64,000 nucleotides of DNA. Source: Branchinecta lynchi (lineage: Eukaryota; Arthropoda; Branchiopoda; Anostraca; Branchinectidae). Below the pieces are notes generated by a model that worked only from the letters and a program-made list of their open reading frames with translations, was not told the DNA's origin and did no database searches. This document shows positions 1 through 12,110 of the stretch, in pieces. The first letter of the stretch is position 1. The number at the start of each line of letters is the position of its first letter. The stretch spans positions 1 to 64,000 of the forward strand of contig JAKZAP010000184.1 in assembly GCA_023053575.1 (NCBI GenBank). The letters are read 5' to 3'. A program made the position numbers and the translations under genes.

Positions 1-2386
1 GGTTCTCTTTCCCAAAAGGTTCGCTTTCCCGCAAGGTTGGTTTTCCCACAAGGTTTGTTTTCCCACTTTGTTGGTTTTCCCAAAAGGTTCGCTTTCCCGC
101 AAGGTTGGTTTTCCCACAAGGTTTGTTTCCCCACAAGGTTTGTTTTCCCACAAGGTTTGTTTTCCCACAAGGTTGGTTTTCCCGAAAGGTTTGTTTCCCC
201 ACAAGGTTGGTTTTCCCACAAGGTTGGTTTTCCCGCAGGGTTTGTTTTTTCACAAGGTTAGTTTTCCCGCAAGGTTTGTTTCCCCACAAGGTTTGTTTTC
301 CCACAAGGATTGTTTTCTCACAAGGTTTGTTTTCCCACTAGGTTTGTTTCCCCACAAGGTTTGTTTTCCCACAAGGTTTGTTTTCCCCCAAGGTTGGTTT
401 TCCCGCAAGGTTGGTTTTCCCACAAGGTTTGTTTTCCCACTGTGTTGGTTTTCCCAAAAGGTTCGCTTTCCCATAAGGTTCGTTTTCCCACAAGGTTGGT
501 TTTCCCACAAGGTTGGTTTTCCCGCAGGGTTGCTTTCCCCATAAGGTTGGTTTTCCCACAAGGTTTGTTTTCTCACAAGGTTTGTTTTCCCACTAGGTTG
601 TTTTTCCCACTAGGTTGGTTTTCCGAAAAGGTTTGTTTTCCCACAAGCTTTGTTTTCCCCCAAGGTTGGTTTTCCCGCAAGGTTGGTTTTCCCACAAGGT
701 TTGTTTTCCCACTGTGTTGGTTTTCCCAAAAGGTTCGCTTTCCCGCAAGGCTGGTTTTCCCACAAGGTTTGTTTCCCCACAATGTTTGTTTTCTCACAAG
801 GTTTGTTTTCCCACAAGGTTGGTTTTCCCGAAAGGTTTGTTTCCCCACAAGGTTGGTTTTCCCACAAGGCTGGTTTTCCCGCAGGGTTTGTTTTCCCACA
901 AGGTTAGTTTTCCCGCAAGGTTTGTTTTCCCACAAGGATTGTTTTCTCACAAGGTTTGTTTTCCCACTGTGTTGGTTTTCCCAAAAGGTTCGCTTTCCCG
1001 CAAGGTTCGCTTTCCCACAAGGTTGGTTTTCCCACAATGTTTGTTTTCTCACAAGGTTTGTTTTCCCACAAGGTTGGTTTTCCCGAAAGGTTTGTTTCCC
1101 CACAAGGTTGGTTTTCCCACAAGGCTGGTTTTCCCGCAGGGTTTGTTTTCCCACAAGGTTAGTTTTCCCGCAAGGTTTTTTTTCCCACAAGGTTAGTTTT
1201 CCCACAAGGTTAGTTTCCCCACAAGGTTTGTTTCCCCACAAGGTTTGTTTTCCCACAAGGATTGTTTTCTCACAAGGTTTGTTTTCCCACTGTGTTGGTT
1301 TTCCCAAGAGGTTCGCTTTCCCGCAAGGTTCGCTTTCCCGCAAGGTTGGTTTTCCCACAAGGTTTGTTTTCTCACAAGGTTTGTTTTCCCACTAGGTTTG
1401 TTTCCCCACAAGGTTTGTTTTCTCACAAGGTTTGTTTTCCCACAAGGTTCGTTTTCCCACAAGGTTTGTTTTCCCACAAGGTTTGTTTTGCCACAAGGTT
1501 GGTTTTCCAGAAAGGTTTGTTTCCCCACAAGGTTGGTTTTCCCACAAGGTTTGTTTTCCCGCAGGGTTTGTTTTCCCACAAGGTTAGTTTTCCCGCAAGG
1601 TTTGTTTTCCCACAAGGTTTGTTTTCCCACTGTGTTGGTTTTCCCAAAAGGTTCGCTTTCCCACAAGGCTGGTTTTCCCACAAGGTTGGTTTTCCCACAA
1701 GGTTGGTTTTCCCGCAGGGTTGCTTTCCCCATAAGGTTGGTTTTCCCACAAGGTTTGTTTTCCCGCAGGGTTTGTTTTCCCACAAGGTTAGTTTTCCCGC
1801 AAGGTTTGTTTTCCCACAAGGTTAGTTTTCCCACAAGGTTTGTTTCCCCACAAGGTTCCCCACAAGGTTTGTTTTCCCACAAGGATTGTTTTCTCACAAT
1901 TTTTGTTTTCCCACTCTGTTAGTTTTCCCAAAAGGTTCGCTTTCCCGCAAGGTTGGTTTTCCCACAAGGTTGGTTTTCCCGCAGGGTTTGTTTCCCCATA
2001 AGGTTGGTTTTCCCACAAGGTTTGTTTTCTCACAAGGTTTGTTTTCCCACTAGGTTGGTTTTCCCACAAGGTTTGTTTTCCCACAAGGTTTGTTTTCCCA
2101 CAAGGTTTGTTTTCCCCCAAGGTTGGTTTTCCCGCAAGGTTGGTTTTCCCATAAGGTTGGTTTTCCCACAAGGTTTGTTTTCCCACAAGGTTTGTTTCCC
2201 CACAAGGTTTGTTTTCCCACAAGGTTTGTTTTCTCACAAGGTTTGTTTTACCACTGTTTTGGTTTTCCCATAAGGTTGTCTTTCCCGCAAGGTTTGTTTT
2301 CCCACAAGGTTTGTTTTCCCTCAAGATTTCTTTTTCCTCTAGGTTGGTTTTCCCACAAGGTTGGTTTTCCCACAACGTTAGTTTTC
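1..2386 (+). repeat. Long-range duplicated block, copy 1 (offset 6194)
   Basis: The order of variant units from the window start to about 2386 is repeated at 6195-8580, shifted by 6194 bp. The repeated translations of 310-1395 and 6504-7589 are identical over 361 residues, which shows near-identity at DNA level. Downstream the offset drops to 6024, because a 170-bp (10-unit) internal duplication present at about 2390-2560 is missing from the second copy. Partial, more diverged copies of the same order occur near 13.24-15.0 kb and 36.76-37.5 kb. The left edge is outside the window. Confidence 0.85.
441..1634 (+). repeat. Higher-order marker pair of variant units (type region)
   Basis: A pair of adjacent variant units, TGTGTTGGTTTTCCCAAAA followed by GGTTCGCTTTCCCGCAA, always appears together after a CCCAC ending. 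Here the TGTG starts at 441, 713, 968, 1291 and 1631. The spacings are 272, 255, 323 and 340 bp, which are exactly 16, 15, 19 and 20 units. The same pair recurs through the whole window in both orientations (in inverted segments it reads as CCAACACAGTGGG). It is the best anchor for a higher-order repeat of 15-20 units. A sub-form has AAGAGG in place of AAAAGG, and GGTTCTC or GGTTTGC occasionally replaces GGTTCGC. Confidence 0.85.
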
Positions 2387-5300
2387 TCACAAGGTTTGTT
2401 TTCTCACAAGGTTCGTTTTCCCACTGTTTTGGTTTTCCCATAAGGTTGTCTTTCCCACAAGGTTTGTTTTCCCACAAGGTTTGTTTTCCCTCAAGATTTG
2501 TTTTTCCTCTAGGTTGGTTTTCCCACAAGGTTGGTTTTCCCACAACGTTAGTTTTCTCACAAGGTTGGTTTTCCCACAAGGTTTGTTTCCCCACAAGGTT
2601 GGTTTTCCGACAAGGTTGGTTTTCCCGCAGGGTTTGATTTCCCACAAGGTTAGTTTTCCCGCAAGGTTTGTTTCCCCACAAGGTATGTTTTCCAACAAGG
2701 ATTGTTTTCTCACAAGGTTTGTTTTCCCACTAGGTTTGATTCCCCACAAGGTTTATTTTCGGACAAGGTTTGTTTTCCCCCAAGGTTGGTTTTCCCGCAA
2801 GGTTGGTTTTCCCACAAGGTTTGTTTTCCTACTGTGTTGGTTTTCCCAAAAGGTTCGCTTTCCCACAAGGTTGGTTTTCCAACAAGGTTGGTTTTCCTGC
2901 AGGGTTGCTTTCCCCATAAGGTTGGTTTTCCCACAAGGTTTGTTTTCTCACAAGGTTTGTTTTCCCAGTAGGTTGTTTTTCCCACTAGGTTGGTTTTCCC
3001 ACAAGGTTTGTTTTCCCACAAGCTTTGTTTTCCCCCAAGGTTGGTTTTCCCGCAAGGTTGGTTTACCCACAAGGTTTGTTTTCCCACTGTGTTGGTTTTC
3101 CCAAAATGTTCGCTTTCCCGCAAGGTTGGTTTTCCCACAAGGTTTGTTTCCCCACAAGGTTTGTTTTCCCACGAGGTTTGTTTTCCCACAAGGTTGGTTT
3201 TCCCGAAAGGTTTTTTTCCCCACAAGGTTGGTTTTCCCACAAGGTTGGTTTTCCCGCAGGGTTTGTTTTCCACAAGGTTAGTTTTCCCGCAAGGTTTGTT
3301 TTCCCACAAGGTTGGTTTTCCCGAAAGGTTTGTTTCCCCACAAGGTTGGTTTTCCCACAAGGTTGGTTTTCCCGCAGGGTTCGTTTTCCCACAAGGTTAG
3401 TTTTCCTGCAAGGTTTGTTTCCCCACAAGGTTTGTTTTCCCACAAGGTTTGTTTTCCCACTGTGTTGGTTTTCCCAAAAGGTTCGCTTTCCCACAAGGCT
3501 GGTTTTCCCACAAGGTTGGTTTTCCCACAAGGTTGGTTTTCCCGCAGGGTTGCTTTCCCCATAAGGTTGGTTTTCCCACAAGGTTTGTTTTCCCGCAGGG
3601 TTTGTTTTCCCACAAGGTTAGTTTTCCCGCAAGGTTTGTTTTCCCACAAGGTTAGTTTTCCCACAAGGTTTGTTTCCCCACAAGGTTCCCCACAAGGTTT
3701 GTTTTCCCACAAGGATTGTTTTCTCACAATTTTTGTTTTCCCACTCTGTTAGTTTTCCCAAAAGGTTCGCTTTCCCGCAAGGTTGGTTTTCCCACAAGGT
3801 TGGTTTTCCCGCAGGGTTTGTTTCCCCATAAGGTTGGTTTTCCCACAAGGTTTGTTTTCTCACAAGGTTTGTTTTCCCACTAGGTTGGTTTTCCCACAAG
3901 GTTTGTTTTCCCACAAGGTTTGTTTTCCCACAAGGTTTGTTTTCCCCCAAGGTTGGTTTTCCCGCAAGGTTGGTTTTCCCATAAGGTTGGTTTTCCCACA
4001 AGGTTTGTTTTCCCACAAGGTTTGTTTCCCCACAAGGTTTGTTTTCCCACAAGGTTTGTTTTCTCACAAGGTTTGTTTTACCACTGTTTTGGTTTTCCCA
4101 TAAGGTTGTCTTTCCCGCAAGGTTTGTTTTCCCACAAGGTTTGTTTTCCCTCAAGATTTCTTTTTCCTCTAGGTTGGTTTTCCCACAAGGTTGGTTTTCC
4201 CACAACGTTAGTTTTCTCACAAGGTTTGTTTTCTCACAAGGTTCGTTTTCCCACTGTTTTGGTTTTCCCATAAGGTTGTCTTTCCCACAAGGTTTGTTTT
4301 CCCACAAGGTTTGTTTTCCCTCAAGATTTGTTTTTCCTCTAGGTTGGTTTTCCCACAAGGTTGGTTTTCCCACAACGTTAGTTTTCTCACAAGGTTGGTT
4401 TTCCCACAAGGTTTGTTTCCCCACAAGGTTGGTTTTCCGACAAGGTTGGTTTTCCCGCAGGGTTTGATTTCCCACAAGGTTAGTTTTCCCGCAAGGTTTG
4501 TTTCCCCACAAGGTATGTTTTCCAACAAGGATTGTTTTCTCACAAGGTTTGTTTTCCCACTAGGTTTGATTCCCCACAAGGTTTATTTTCGGACAAGGTT
4601 TGTTTTCCCCCAAGGTTGGTTTTCCCGCAAGGTTGGTTTTCCCACAAGGTTTGTTTTCCTACTGTGTTGGTTTTCCCAAAAGGTTCGCTTTCCCACAAGG
4701 TTGGTTTTCCAACAAGGTTGGTTTTCCTGCAGGGTTGCTTTCCCCATAAGGTTGGTTTTCCCACAAGGTTTGTTTTCTCACAAGGTTTGTTTTCCCAGTA
4801 GGTTGTTTTTCCCACTAGGTTGGTTTTCCCACAAGGTTTGTTTTCCCACAAGCTTTGTTTTCCCCCAAGGTTGGTTTTCCCGCAAGGTTGGTTTACCCAC
4901 AAGGTTTGTTTTCCCACTGTGTTGGTTTTCCCAAAATGTTCGCTTTCCCGCAAGGTTGGTTTTCCCACAAGGTTTGTTTCCCCACAAGGTTTGTTTTCCC
5001 ACGAGGTTTGTTTTCCCACAAGGTTGGTTTTCCCGAAAGGTTTTTTTCCCCACAAGGTTGGTTTTCCCACAAGGTTGGTTTTCCCGCAGGGTTTGTTTTC
5101 CCACAAGGTTAGTTTCCCCGCAAGGTTTGTTTTCCCACAAGGTTGGTTTTCCCGAAAGGTTTGTTTCCCCACAAGGTTGGTTTTCCCACAAGGTTGGTTT
5201 TCCCGCAGGGTTCGTTTTCCCACAAGGTTAGTTTTCCTGCAAGGTTTGTTTCCCCACAAGGTTTGTTTTCCCACAAGGTTTGTTTTCCCACTGTGTTGGT

Positions 5301-5420
5301 TTTCCCAAAAGCTTCGCTTTCCCACAAGGTTGGTTTTCCCACAAGGTTGGTTTTCCCACAAGGTTGGTTTTCCCGCAGGGTTGCTTTCCCCATAAGGTTG
5401 GTTTTCCCACAAGGTTTGTT
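1605..5420 (+). repeat. Tandem duplication, period 1,830 bp (about 2.1 copies)
   Basis: Unit order at about 1605-3590 recurs 1,830 bp downstream (3435-5420). Shared rare marks include the 12-bp unit at 1854-1865 and 3684-3695, and the CCCTCAAGATTT units at 2318, 2488, 4148 and 4318. One visible difference is a 1-bp deletion near 3270 (GTTTTCCACAAGG against GTTTTCCCACAAGG near 5100). The period is 107 units plus 11 bp because of the shortened units inside. Edges are approximate. Confidence 0.85.
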
Positions 5421-6194
5421 TTCCCACAAGGTTTGTTTTCCCACTGTGTTGGTTTTCCCAAAAGGTTCGCTTCCCCGCAAGGTTGGTTTTCCCCCAAGGT
5501 TTGTTTCCCCACAAGGTTTGTTTTCTCACAAGGTTTGTTTTCCCACAAGGTTTGTTTTCCCACTGTGTTGGTTTTCCCAAAAGGTTCGCTTCCCCGCAAG
5601 GTTGGTTTTCCCCCAAGGTTTGTTTCCCCACAAGGTTTGTTTTCTCACAAGGTTTGTTTTCCCACAAGGTTTGTTTTCCCACAAGGTTTCTTTTCCCACA
5701 AGGTTTGTTTTCCCACAAGGTTTGTTTTCCCGAAAGGTTTGTTTCTCCACAAGGTTGGTTTTCCCACAAGGTTGGTTTTCCCGCAGGGTTTGTTTTCTCA
5801 CAAGGTTAGTTTTCCCGCAAGGTTTGTTTTCGCACAAGGTTAGTTTTCCCACAAGGTTTGTTTCCCCACAAGGTTTGTTTCCCCACAAGGTTTGTTTTCC
5901 CACAAGGATTGTTTTCTCACAAGGTTTGTTTTCCCACTGTGTTGGTTTTCCCAAAAGGTTCGCTTTCCCGCAAGGTTCGCTTTCCCGCAAGGTTGGTTTT
6001 CCCACAAGGTTTGTTTTCTCACAAGGTTTGTTTTCCCACTAGGTTTGTTTCCCCACAAGGTTTGTTTTCTCACAAGGTTTGTTTTCCCACAAGGTTTGTT
6101 TTCCCACAAGGTTTGTTTTCCCACAAGGTTTGTTTTCCCACAAGGCTGGTTTTCCAGAAAGGTTTGTTTTCCCACTGTGTTGGTTTTCCCAAAA

Positions 6195-8580
6195 GGTTCT
6201 CTTTCCCAAAAGGTTCGCTTTCCCGCAAGGTTGGTTTTCCCACAAGGTTTGTTTTCCCACTTTGTTGGTTTTCCCAAAAGGTTCGCTTTCCCGCAAGGTT
6301 GGTTTTCCCACAAGGTTTGTTTCCCCACAAGGTTTGTTTTCCCACAAGGTTTGTTTTCCCACAAGGTTGGTTTTCCCGAAAGGTTTGTTTCCCCACAAGG
6401 TTGGTTTTCCCACAAGGTTGGTTTTCCCGCAGGGTTTGTTTTTTCACAAGGTTAGTTTTCCCGCAAGGTTTGTTTCCCCACAAGGTTTGTTTTCCCACAA
6501 GGATTGTTTTCTCACAAGGTTTGTTTTCCCACTAGGTTTGTTTCCCCACAAGGTTTGTTTTCCCACAAGGTTTGTTTTCCCCCAAGGTTGGTTTTCCCGC
6601 AAGGTTGGTTTTCCCACAAGGTTTGTTTTCCCACTGTGTTGGTTTTCCCAAAAGGTTCGCTTTCCCATAAGGTTCGTTTTCCCACAAGGTTGGTTTTCCC
6701 ACAAGGTTGGTTTTCCCGCAGGGTTGCTTTCCCCATAAGGTTGGTTTTCCCACAAGGTTTGTTTTCTCACAAGGTTTGTTTTCCCACTAGGTTGTTTTTC
6801 CCACTAGGTTGGTTTTCCGAAAAGGTTTGTTTTCCCACAAGCTTTGTTTTCCCCCAAGGTTGGTTTTCCCGCAAGGTTGGTTTTCCCACAAGGTTTGTTT
6901 TCCCACTGTGTTGGTTTTCCCAAAAGGTTCGCTTTCCCGCAAGGCTGGTTTTCCCACAAGGTTTGTTTCCCCACAATGTTTGTTTTCTCACAAGGTTTGT
7001 TTTCCCACAAGGTTGGTTTTCCCGAAAGGTTTGTTTCCCCACAAGGTTGGTTTTCCCACAAGGCTGGTTTTCCCGCAGGGTTTGTTTTCCCACAAGGTTA
7101 GTTTTCCCGCAAGGTTTGTTTTCCCACAAGGATTGTTTTCTCACAAGGTTTGTTTTCCCACTGTGTTGGTTTTCCCAAAAGGTTCGCTTTCCCGCAAGGT
7201 TCGCTTTCCCACAAGGTTGGTTTTCCCACAATGTTTGTTTTCTCACAAGGTTTGTTTTCCCACAAGGTTGGTTTTCCCGAAAGGTTTGTTTCCCCACAAG
7301 GTTGGTTTTCCCACAAGGCTGGTTTTCCCGCAGGGTTTGTTTTCCCACAAGGTTAGTTTTCCCGCAAGGTTTTTTTTCCCACAAGGTTAGTTTTCCCACA
7401 AGGTTAGTTTCCCCACAAGGTTTGTTTCCCCACAAGGTTTGTTTTCCCACAAGGATTGTTTTCTCACAAGGTTTGTTTTCCCACTGTGTTGGTTTTCCCA
7501 AGAGGTTCGCTTTCCCGCAAGGTTCGCTTTCCCGCAAGGTTGGTTTTCCCACAAGGTTTGTTTTCTCACAAGGTTTGTTTTCCCACTAGGTTTGTTTCCC
7601 CACAAGGTTTGTTTTCTCACAAGGTTTGTTTTCCCACAAGGTTCGTTTTCCCACAAGGTTTGTTTTCCCACAAGGTTTGTTTTGCCACAAGGTTGGTTTT
7701 CCAGAAAGGTTTGTTTCCCCACAAGGTTGGTTTTCCCACAAGGTTTGTTTTCCCGCAGGGTTTGTTTTCCCACAAGGTTAGTTTTCCCGCAAGGTTTGTT
7801 TTCCCACAAGGTTTGTTTTCCCACTGTGTTGGTTTTCCCAAAAGGTTCGCTTTCCCACAAGGCTGGTTTTCCCACAAGGTTGGTTTTCCCACAAGGTTGG
7901 TTTTCCCGCAGGGTTGCTTTCCCCATAAGGTTGGTTTTCCCACAAGGTTTGTTTTCCCGCAGGGTTTGTTTTCCCACAAGGTTAGTTTTCCCGCAAGGTT
8001 TGTTTTCCCACAAGGTTAGTTTTCCCACAAGGTTTGTTTCCCCACAAGGTTCCCCACAAGGTTTGTTTTCCCACAAGGATTGTTTTCTCACAATTTTTGT
8101 TTTCCCACTCTGTCAGTTTTCCCAAAAGGTTCGCTTTCCCGCAAGGTTGGTTTTCCCACAAGGTTGGTTTTCCCGCAGGGTTTGTTTCCCCATAAGGTTG
8201 GTTTTCCCACAAGGTTTGTTTTCTCACAAGGTTTGTTTTCCCACTAGGTTGGTTTTCCCACAAGGTTTGTTTTCCCACAAGGTTTGTTTTCCCACAAGGT
8301 TTGTTTTCCCCCAAGGTTGGTTTTCCCGCAAGGTTGGTTTTCCCATAAGGTTGGTTTTCCCACAAGGTTTGTTTTCCCACAAGGTTTGTTTCCCCACAAG
8401 GTTTGTTTTCCCACAAGGTTTGTTTTCTCACAAGGTTTGTTTTACCACTGTTTTGGTTTTCCCATAAGGTTGTCTTTCCCGCAAGGTTTGTTTTCCCACA
8501 AGGTTTGTTTTCCCTCAAGATTTCTTTTTCCTCTAGGTTGGTTTTCCCACAAGGTTGGTTTTCCCACAACGTTAGTTTTC
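6195..8580 (+). repeat. Long-range duplicated block, copy 2 (offset 6194)
   Basis: This is the second copy of the unit order seen at 1-2386. It shares rare features with copy 1, including a 12-bp deletion unit (GGTTCCCCACAA at 1854-1865 and 8048-8059) and the GGTTTGTTTTGCCACAA-type unit. Boundaries are set by eye where the variant order stops matching. Confidence 0.85.
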
Positions 8581-11500
8581 TCACAAGGTTGGTTTTCCCA
8601 CAAGGTTTGTTTCCCCACAAGGTTGGTTTTCCGACAAGGTTGGTTTTCCCGCAGGGTTTGATTTCCCACAAGGTTAGTTTTCCCGCAAGGTTTGTTTCCC
8701 CACAAGGTATGTTTTCCAACAAGGATTGTTTTCTCACAAGGTTTGTTTTCCCACTAGGTTTGATTCCCCACAAGGTTTATTTTCGGACAAGGTTTGTTTT
8801 CCCCCAAGGTTGGTTTTCCCGCAAGGTTGGTTTTCCCACAAGGTTTGTTTTCCTACTGTGTTGGTTTTCCCAAAAGGTTCGCTTTCCCACAAGGTTGGTT
8901 TTCCAACAAGGTTGGTTTTCCTGCAGGGTTGCTTTCCCCATAAGGTTGGTTTTCCCACAAGGTTTGTTTTCTCACAAGGTTTGTTTTCCCAGTAGGTTGT
9001 TTTTCCCACTAGGTTGGTTTTCCCACAAGGTTTGTTTTCCCACAAGCTTTGTTTTCCCCCAAGGTTGGTTTTCCCGCAAGGTTGGTTTACCCACAAGGTT
9101 TGTTTTCCCACTGTGTTGGTTTTCCCAAAATGTTCGCTTTCCCGCAAGGTTGGTTTTCCCACAAGGTTTGTTTCCCCACAAGGTTTGTTTTCCCACGAGG
9201 TTTGTTTTCCCACAAGGTTGGTTTTCCCGAAAGGTTTTTTTCCCCACAAGGTTGGTTTTCCCACAAGGTTGGTTTTCCCGCAGGGTTTGTTTTCCCACAA
9301 GGTTAGTTTTCCCGCAAGGTTTGTTTTCCCACAAGGTTGGTTTTCCCGAAAGGTTTGTTTCCCCACAAGGTTGGTTTTCCCACAAGGTTGGTTTTCCCGC
9401 AGGGTTCGTTTTCCCACAAGGTTAGTTTTCCTGCAAGGTTTGTTTCCCCACAAGGTTTGTTTTCCCACAAGGTTTGTTTTCCCACTGTGTTGGTTTTCCC
9501 AAAAGCTTCGCTTTCCCACAAGGTTGGTTTTCCCACAAGGTTGGTTTTCCCACAAGGTTGGTTTTCCCGCAGGGTTGCTTTCCCCATAAGGTTGGTTTTC
9601 CCACAAGGTTTGTTTTCTCACAAGGTTTGTTTTCCCACTAGGTTGGTTTTCCTGCAGGGTTGCTTTCCCCATAAGGTTGGTTTTCCCACAAGGTTTGTTT
9701 TCTCACAAGGTTTGTTTTCCCAGTAGGTTGTTTTTCCCACTAGGTTGGTTTTCCCACAAGGTTTGTTTTCCCACAAGCTTTGTTTTCCCCCAAGGTTGGT
9801 TTTCCCGCAAGGTTGGTTTACCCACAAGGTTTGTATTCCCACTGTGTTGGTTTTCCCAAAAGGTTCGCTTTCCCGCAAGGTTAGTTTTCCCACAAGGTTT
9901 GTTTCCCCACAAGGTTTGTTTTCCCACGAGGTTTGTTTTCCCACAAGGTTGGTTTTCCCGAAAGGTTTGTTTCCCCACAAGGTTGGTTTTCCCACAAGGT
10001 TGGTTTTCCCGCAGGGTTTGTTTTCCCACAAGGTTAGTTTTCCCGCAAGGTTTGTTTTCCCACAAGGTTGGTTTTCCCGAAAGGTTTGTTTCCCCACAAG
10101 GTTGGTTTTCCCACAAGGTTGGTTTTCCCGCAGGGTTCGTTTTCCCACAAGGTTAGTTTTCCCGCAAGGTTTGTTTCCCCACAAGGTTTGTTTTCCCACA
10201 AGGTTTGTTTTCCCCCAAGGTTGGTTTTCCCGCAAGGTTGGTTTTCCCATAAGGTTGGTTTTCCCACAAGGTTTGTTTTCCCACAAGGTTTGTTTCCCCA
10301 CAAGGTTTGTTTTCCCACAAGGTTTGTTTTCTCACAAGGTTTGTTTTACCACTGTTTTGGTTTTCCCATAAGGTTGTCTTTCCCGCAAGGTTTGTTTTCC
10401 CACAAGGTTTGTTTTCCCTCAAGATTTCTTTTTCCTCTAGGTTGGTTTTCCCACAAGGTTGGTTTTCCCACAACGTTAGTTTTCTCACAAGGTTGGTTTT
10501 CCCACAAGGTTTGTTTCCCCACAAGGTTGGTTTTCCGACAAGGTTGGTTTTCCCGCAGGGTTTGATTTCCCACAAGGTTAGTTTTCCCGCAAGGTTTGTT
10601 TCCCCACAAGGTATGTTTTCCAACAAGGATTGTTTTCTCACAAGGTTTGTTTTCCCACTAGGTTTGATTCCCCACAAGGTTTATTTTCGGACAAGGTTTG
10701 TTTTCCCCCAAGGTTGGTTTTCCCGCAAGGTTGGTTTTCCCACAAGGTTTGTTTTCCTACTGTGTTGGTTTTCCCAAAAGGTTCGCTTTCCCACAAGGTT
10801 GGTTTTCCAACAAGGTTGGTTTTCCTGCAGGGTTGCTTTCCCCATAAGGTTGGTTTTCCCACAAGGTTTGTTTTCTCACAAGGTTTGTTTTCCCAGTAGG
10901 TTGTTTTTCCCACTAGGTTGGTTTTCCCACAAGGTTTGTTTTCCCACAAGCTTTGTTTTCCCCCAAGGTTGGTTTTCCCGCAAGGTTGGTTTACCCACAA
11001 GGTTTGTTTTCCCACTGTGTTGGTTTTCCCAAAATGTTCGCTTTCCCGCAAGGTTGGTTTTCCCACAAGGTTTGTTTCCCCACAAGGTTTGTTTTCCCAC
11101 GAGGTTTGTTTTCCCACAAGGTTGGTTTTCCCGAAAGGTTTTTTTCCCCACAAGGTTGGTTTTCCCACAAGGTTGGTTTTCCCGCAGGGTTTGTTTTCCC
11201 ACAAGGTTAGTTTTCCCGCAAGGTTTGTTTTCCCACAAGGTTGGTTTTCCCGAAAGGTTTGTTTCCCCACAAGGTTGGTTTTCCCACAAGGTTGGTTTTC
11301 CCGCAGGGTTCGTTTTCCCACAAGGTTAGTTTTCCTGCAAGGTTTGTTTCCCCACAAGGTTTGTTTTCCCACAAGGTTTGTTTTCCCACTGTGTTGGTTT
11401 TCCCAAAAGCTTCGCTTTCCCACAAGGTTGGTTTTCCCACAAGGTTGGTTTTCCCACAAGGTTGGTTTTCCCGCAGGGTTGCTTTCCCCATAAGGTTGGT

Positions 11501-12110
11501 TTTCCCACAAGGTTTGTTTTCTCACAAGGTTTGTTTTCCCACTAGGTTGGTTTTCCTGCAGGGTTGCTTTCCCCATAAGGTTGGTTTTCCCACAAGGTTT
11601 GTTTTCTCACAAGGTTTGTTTTCCCAGTAGGTTGTTTTTCCCACTAGGTTGGTTTTCCCACAAGGTTTGTTTTCCCACAAGCTTTGTTTTCCCCCAAGGT
11701 TGGTTTTCCCGCAAGGTTGGTTTACCCACAAGGTTTGTATTCCCACTGTGTTGGTTTTCCCAAAAGGTTCGCTTTCCCGCAAGGTTAGTTTTCCCACAAG
11801 GTTTGTTTCCCCACAAGGTTTGTTTTCCCACGAGGTTTGTTTTCCCACAAGGTTGGTTTTCCCGAAAGGTTTGTTTCCCCACAAGGTTGGTTTTCCCACA
11901 AGGTTGGTTTTCCCGCAGGGTTTGTTTTCCCACAAGGTTAGTTTTCCCGCAAGGTTTGTTTTCCCACAAGGTTGGTTTTCCCGAAAGGTTTGTTTCCCCA
12001 CAAGGTTGGTTTTCCCACAAGGTTGGTTTTCCCGCAGGGTTCGTTTTCCCACAAGGTTAGTTTTCCCGCAAGGTTTGTTTCCCCACAAGGTTTGTTTTCC
12101 CACAAGGTTT
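8290..12110 (+). repeat. Tandem duplication, period 1,904 bp (2.0 copies)
   Basis: Unit order at about 8290-10205 recurs at offset 1,904 (exactly 112 units). The CCCTCAAGATTT units at 8512 and 10416 and a run of rare variants near 8700-9000 and 10600-10900 are shared. The content is related to the 1605-5420 duplication, so the same ancestral block has been duplicated with different end points in two places. Confidence 0.85.
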
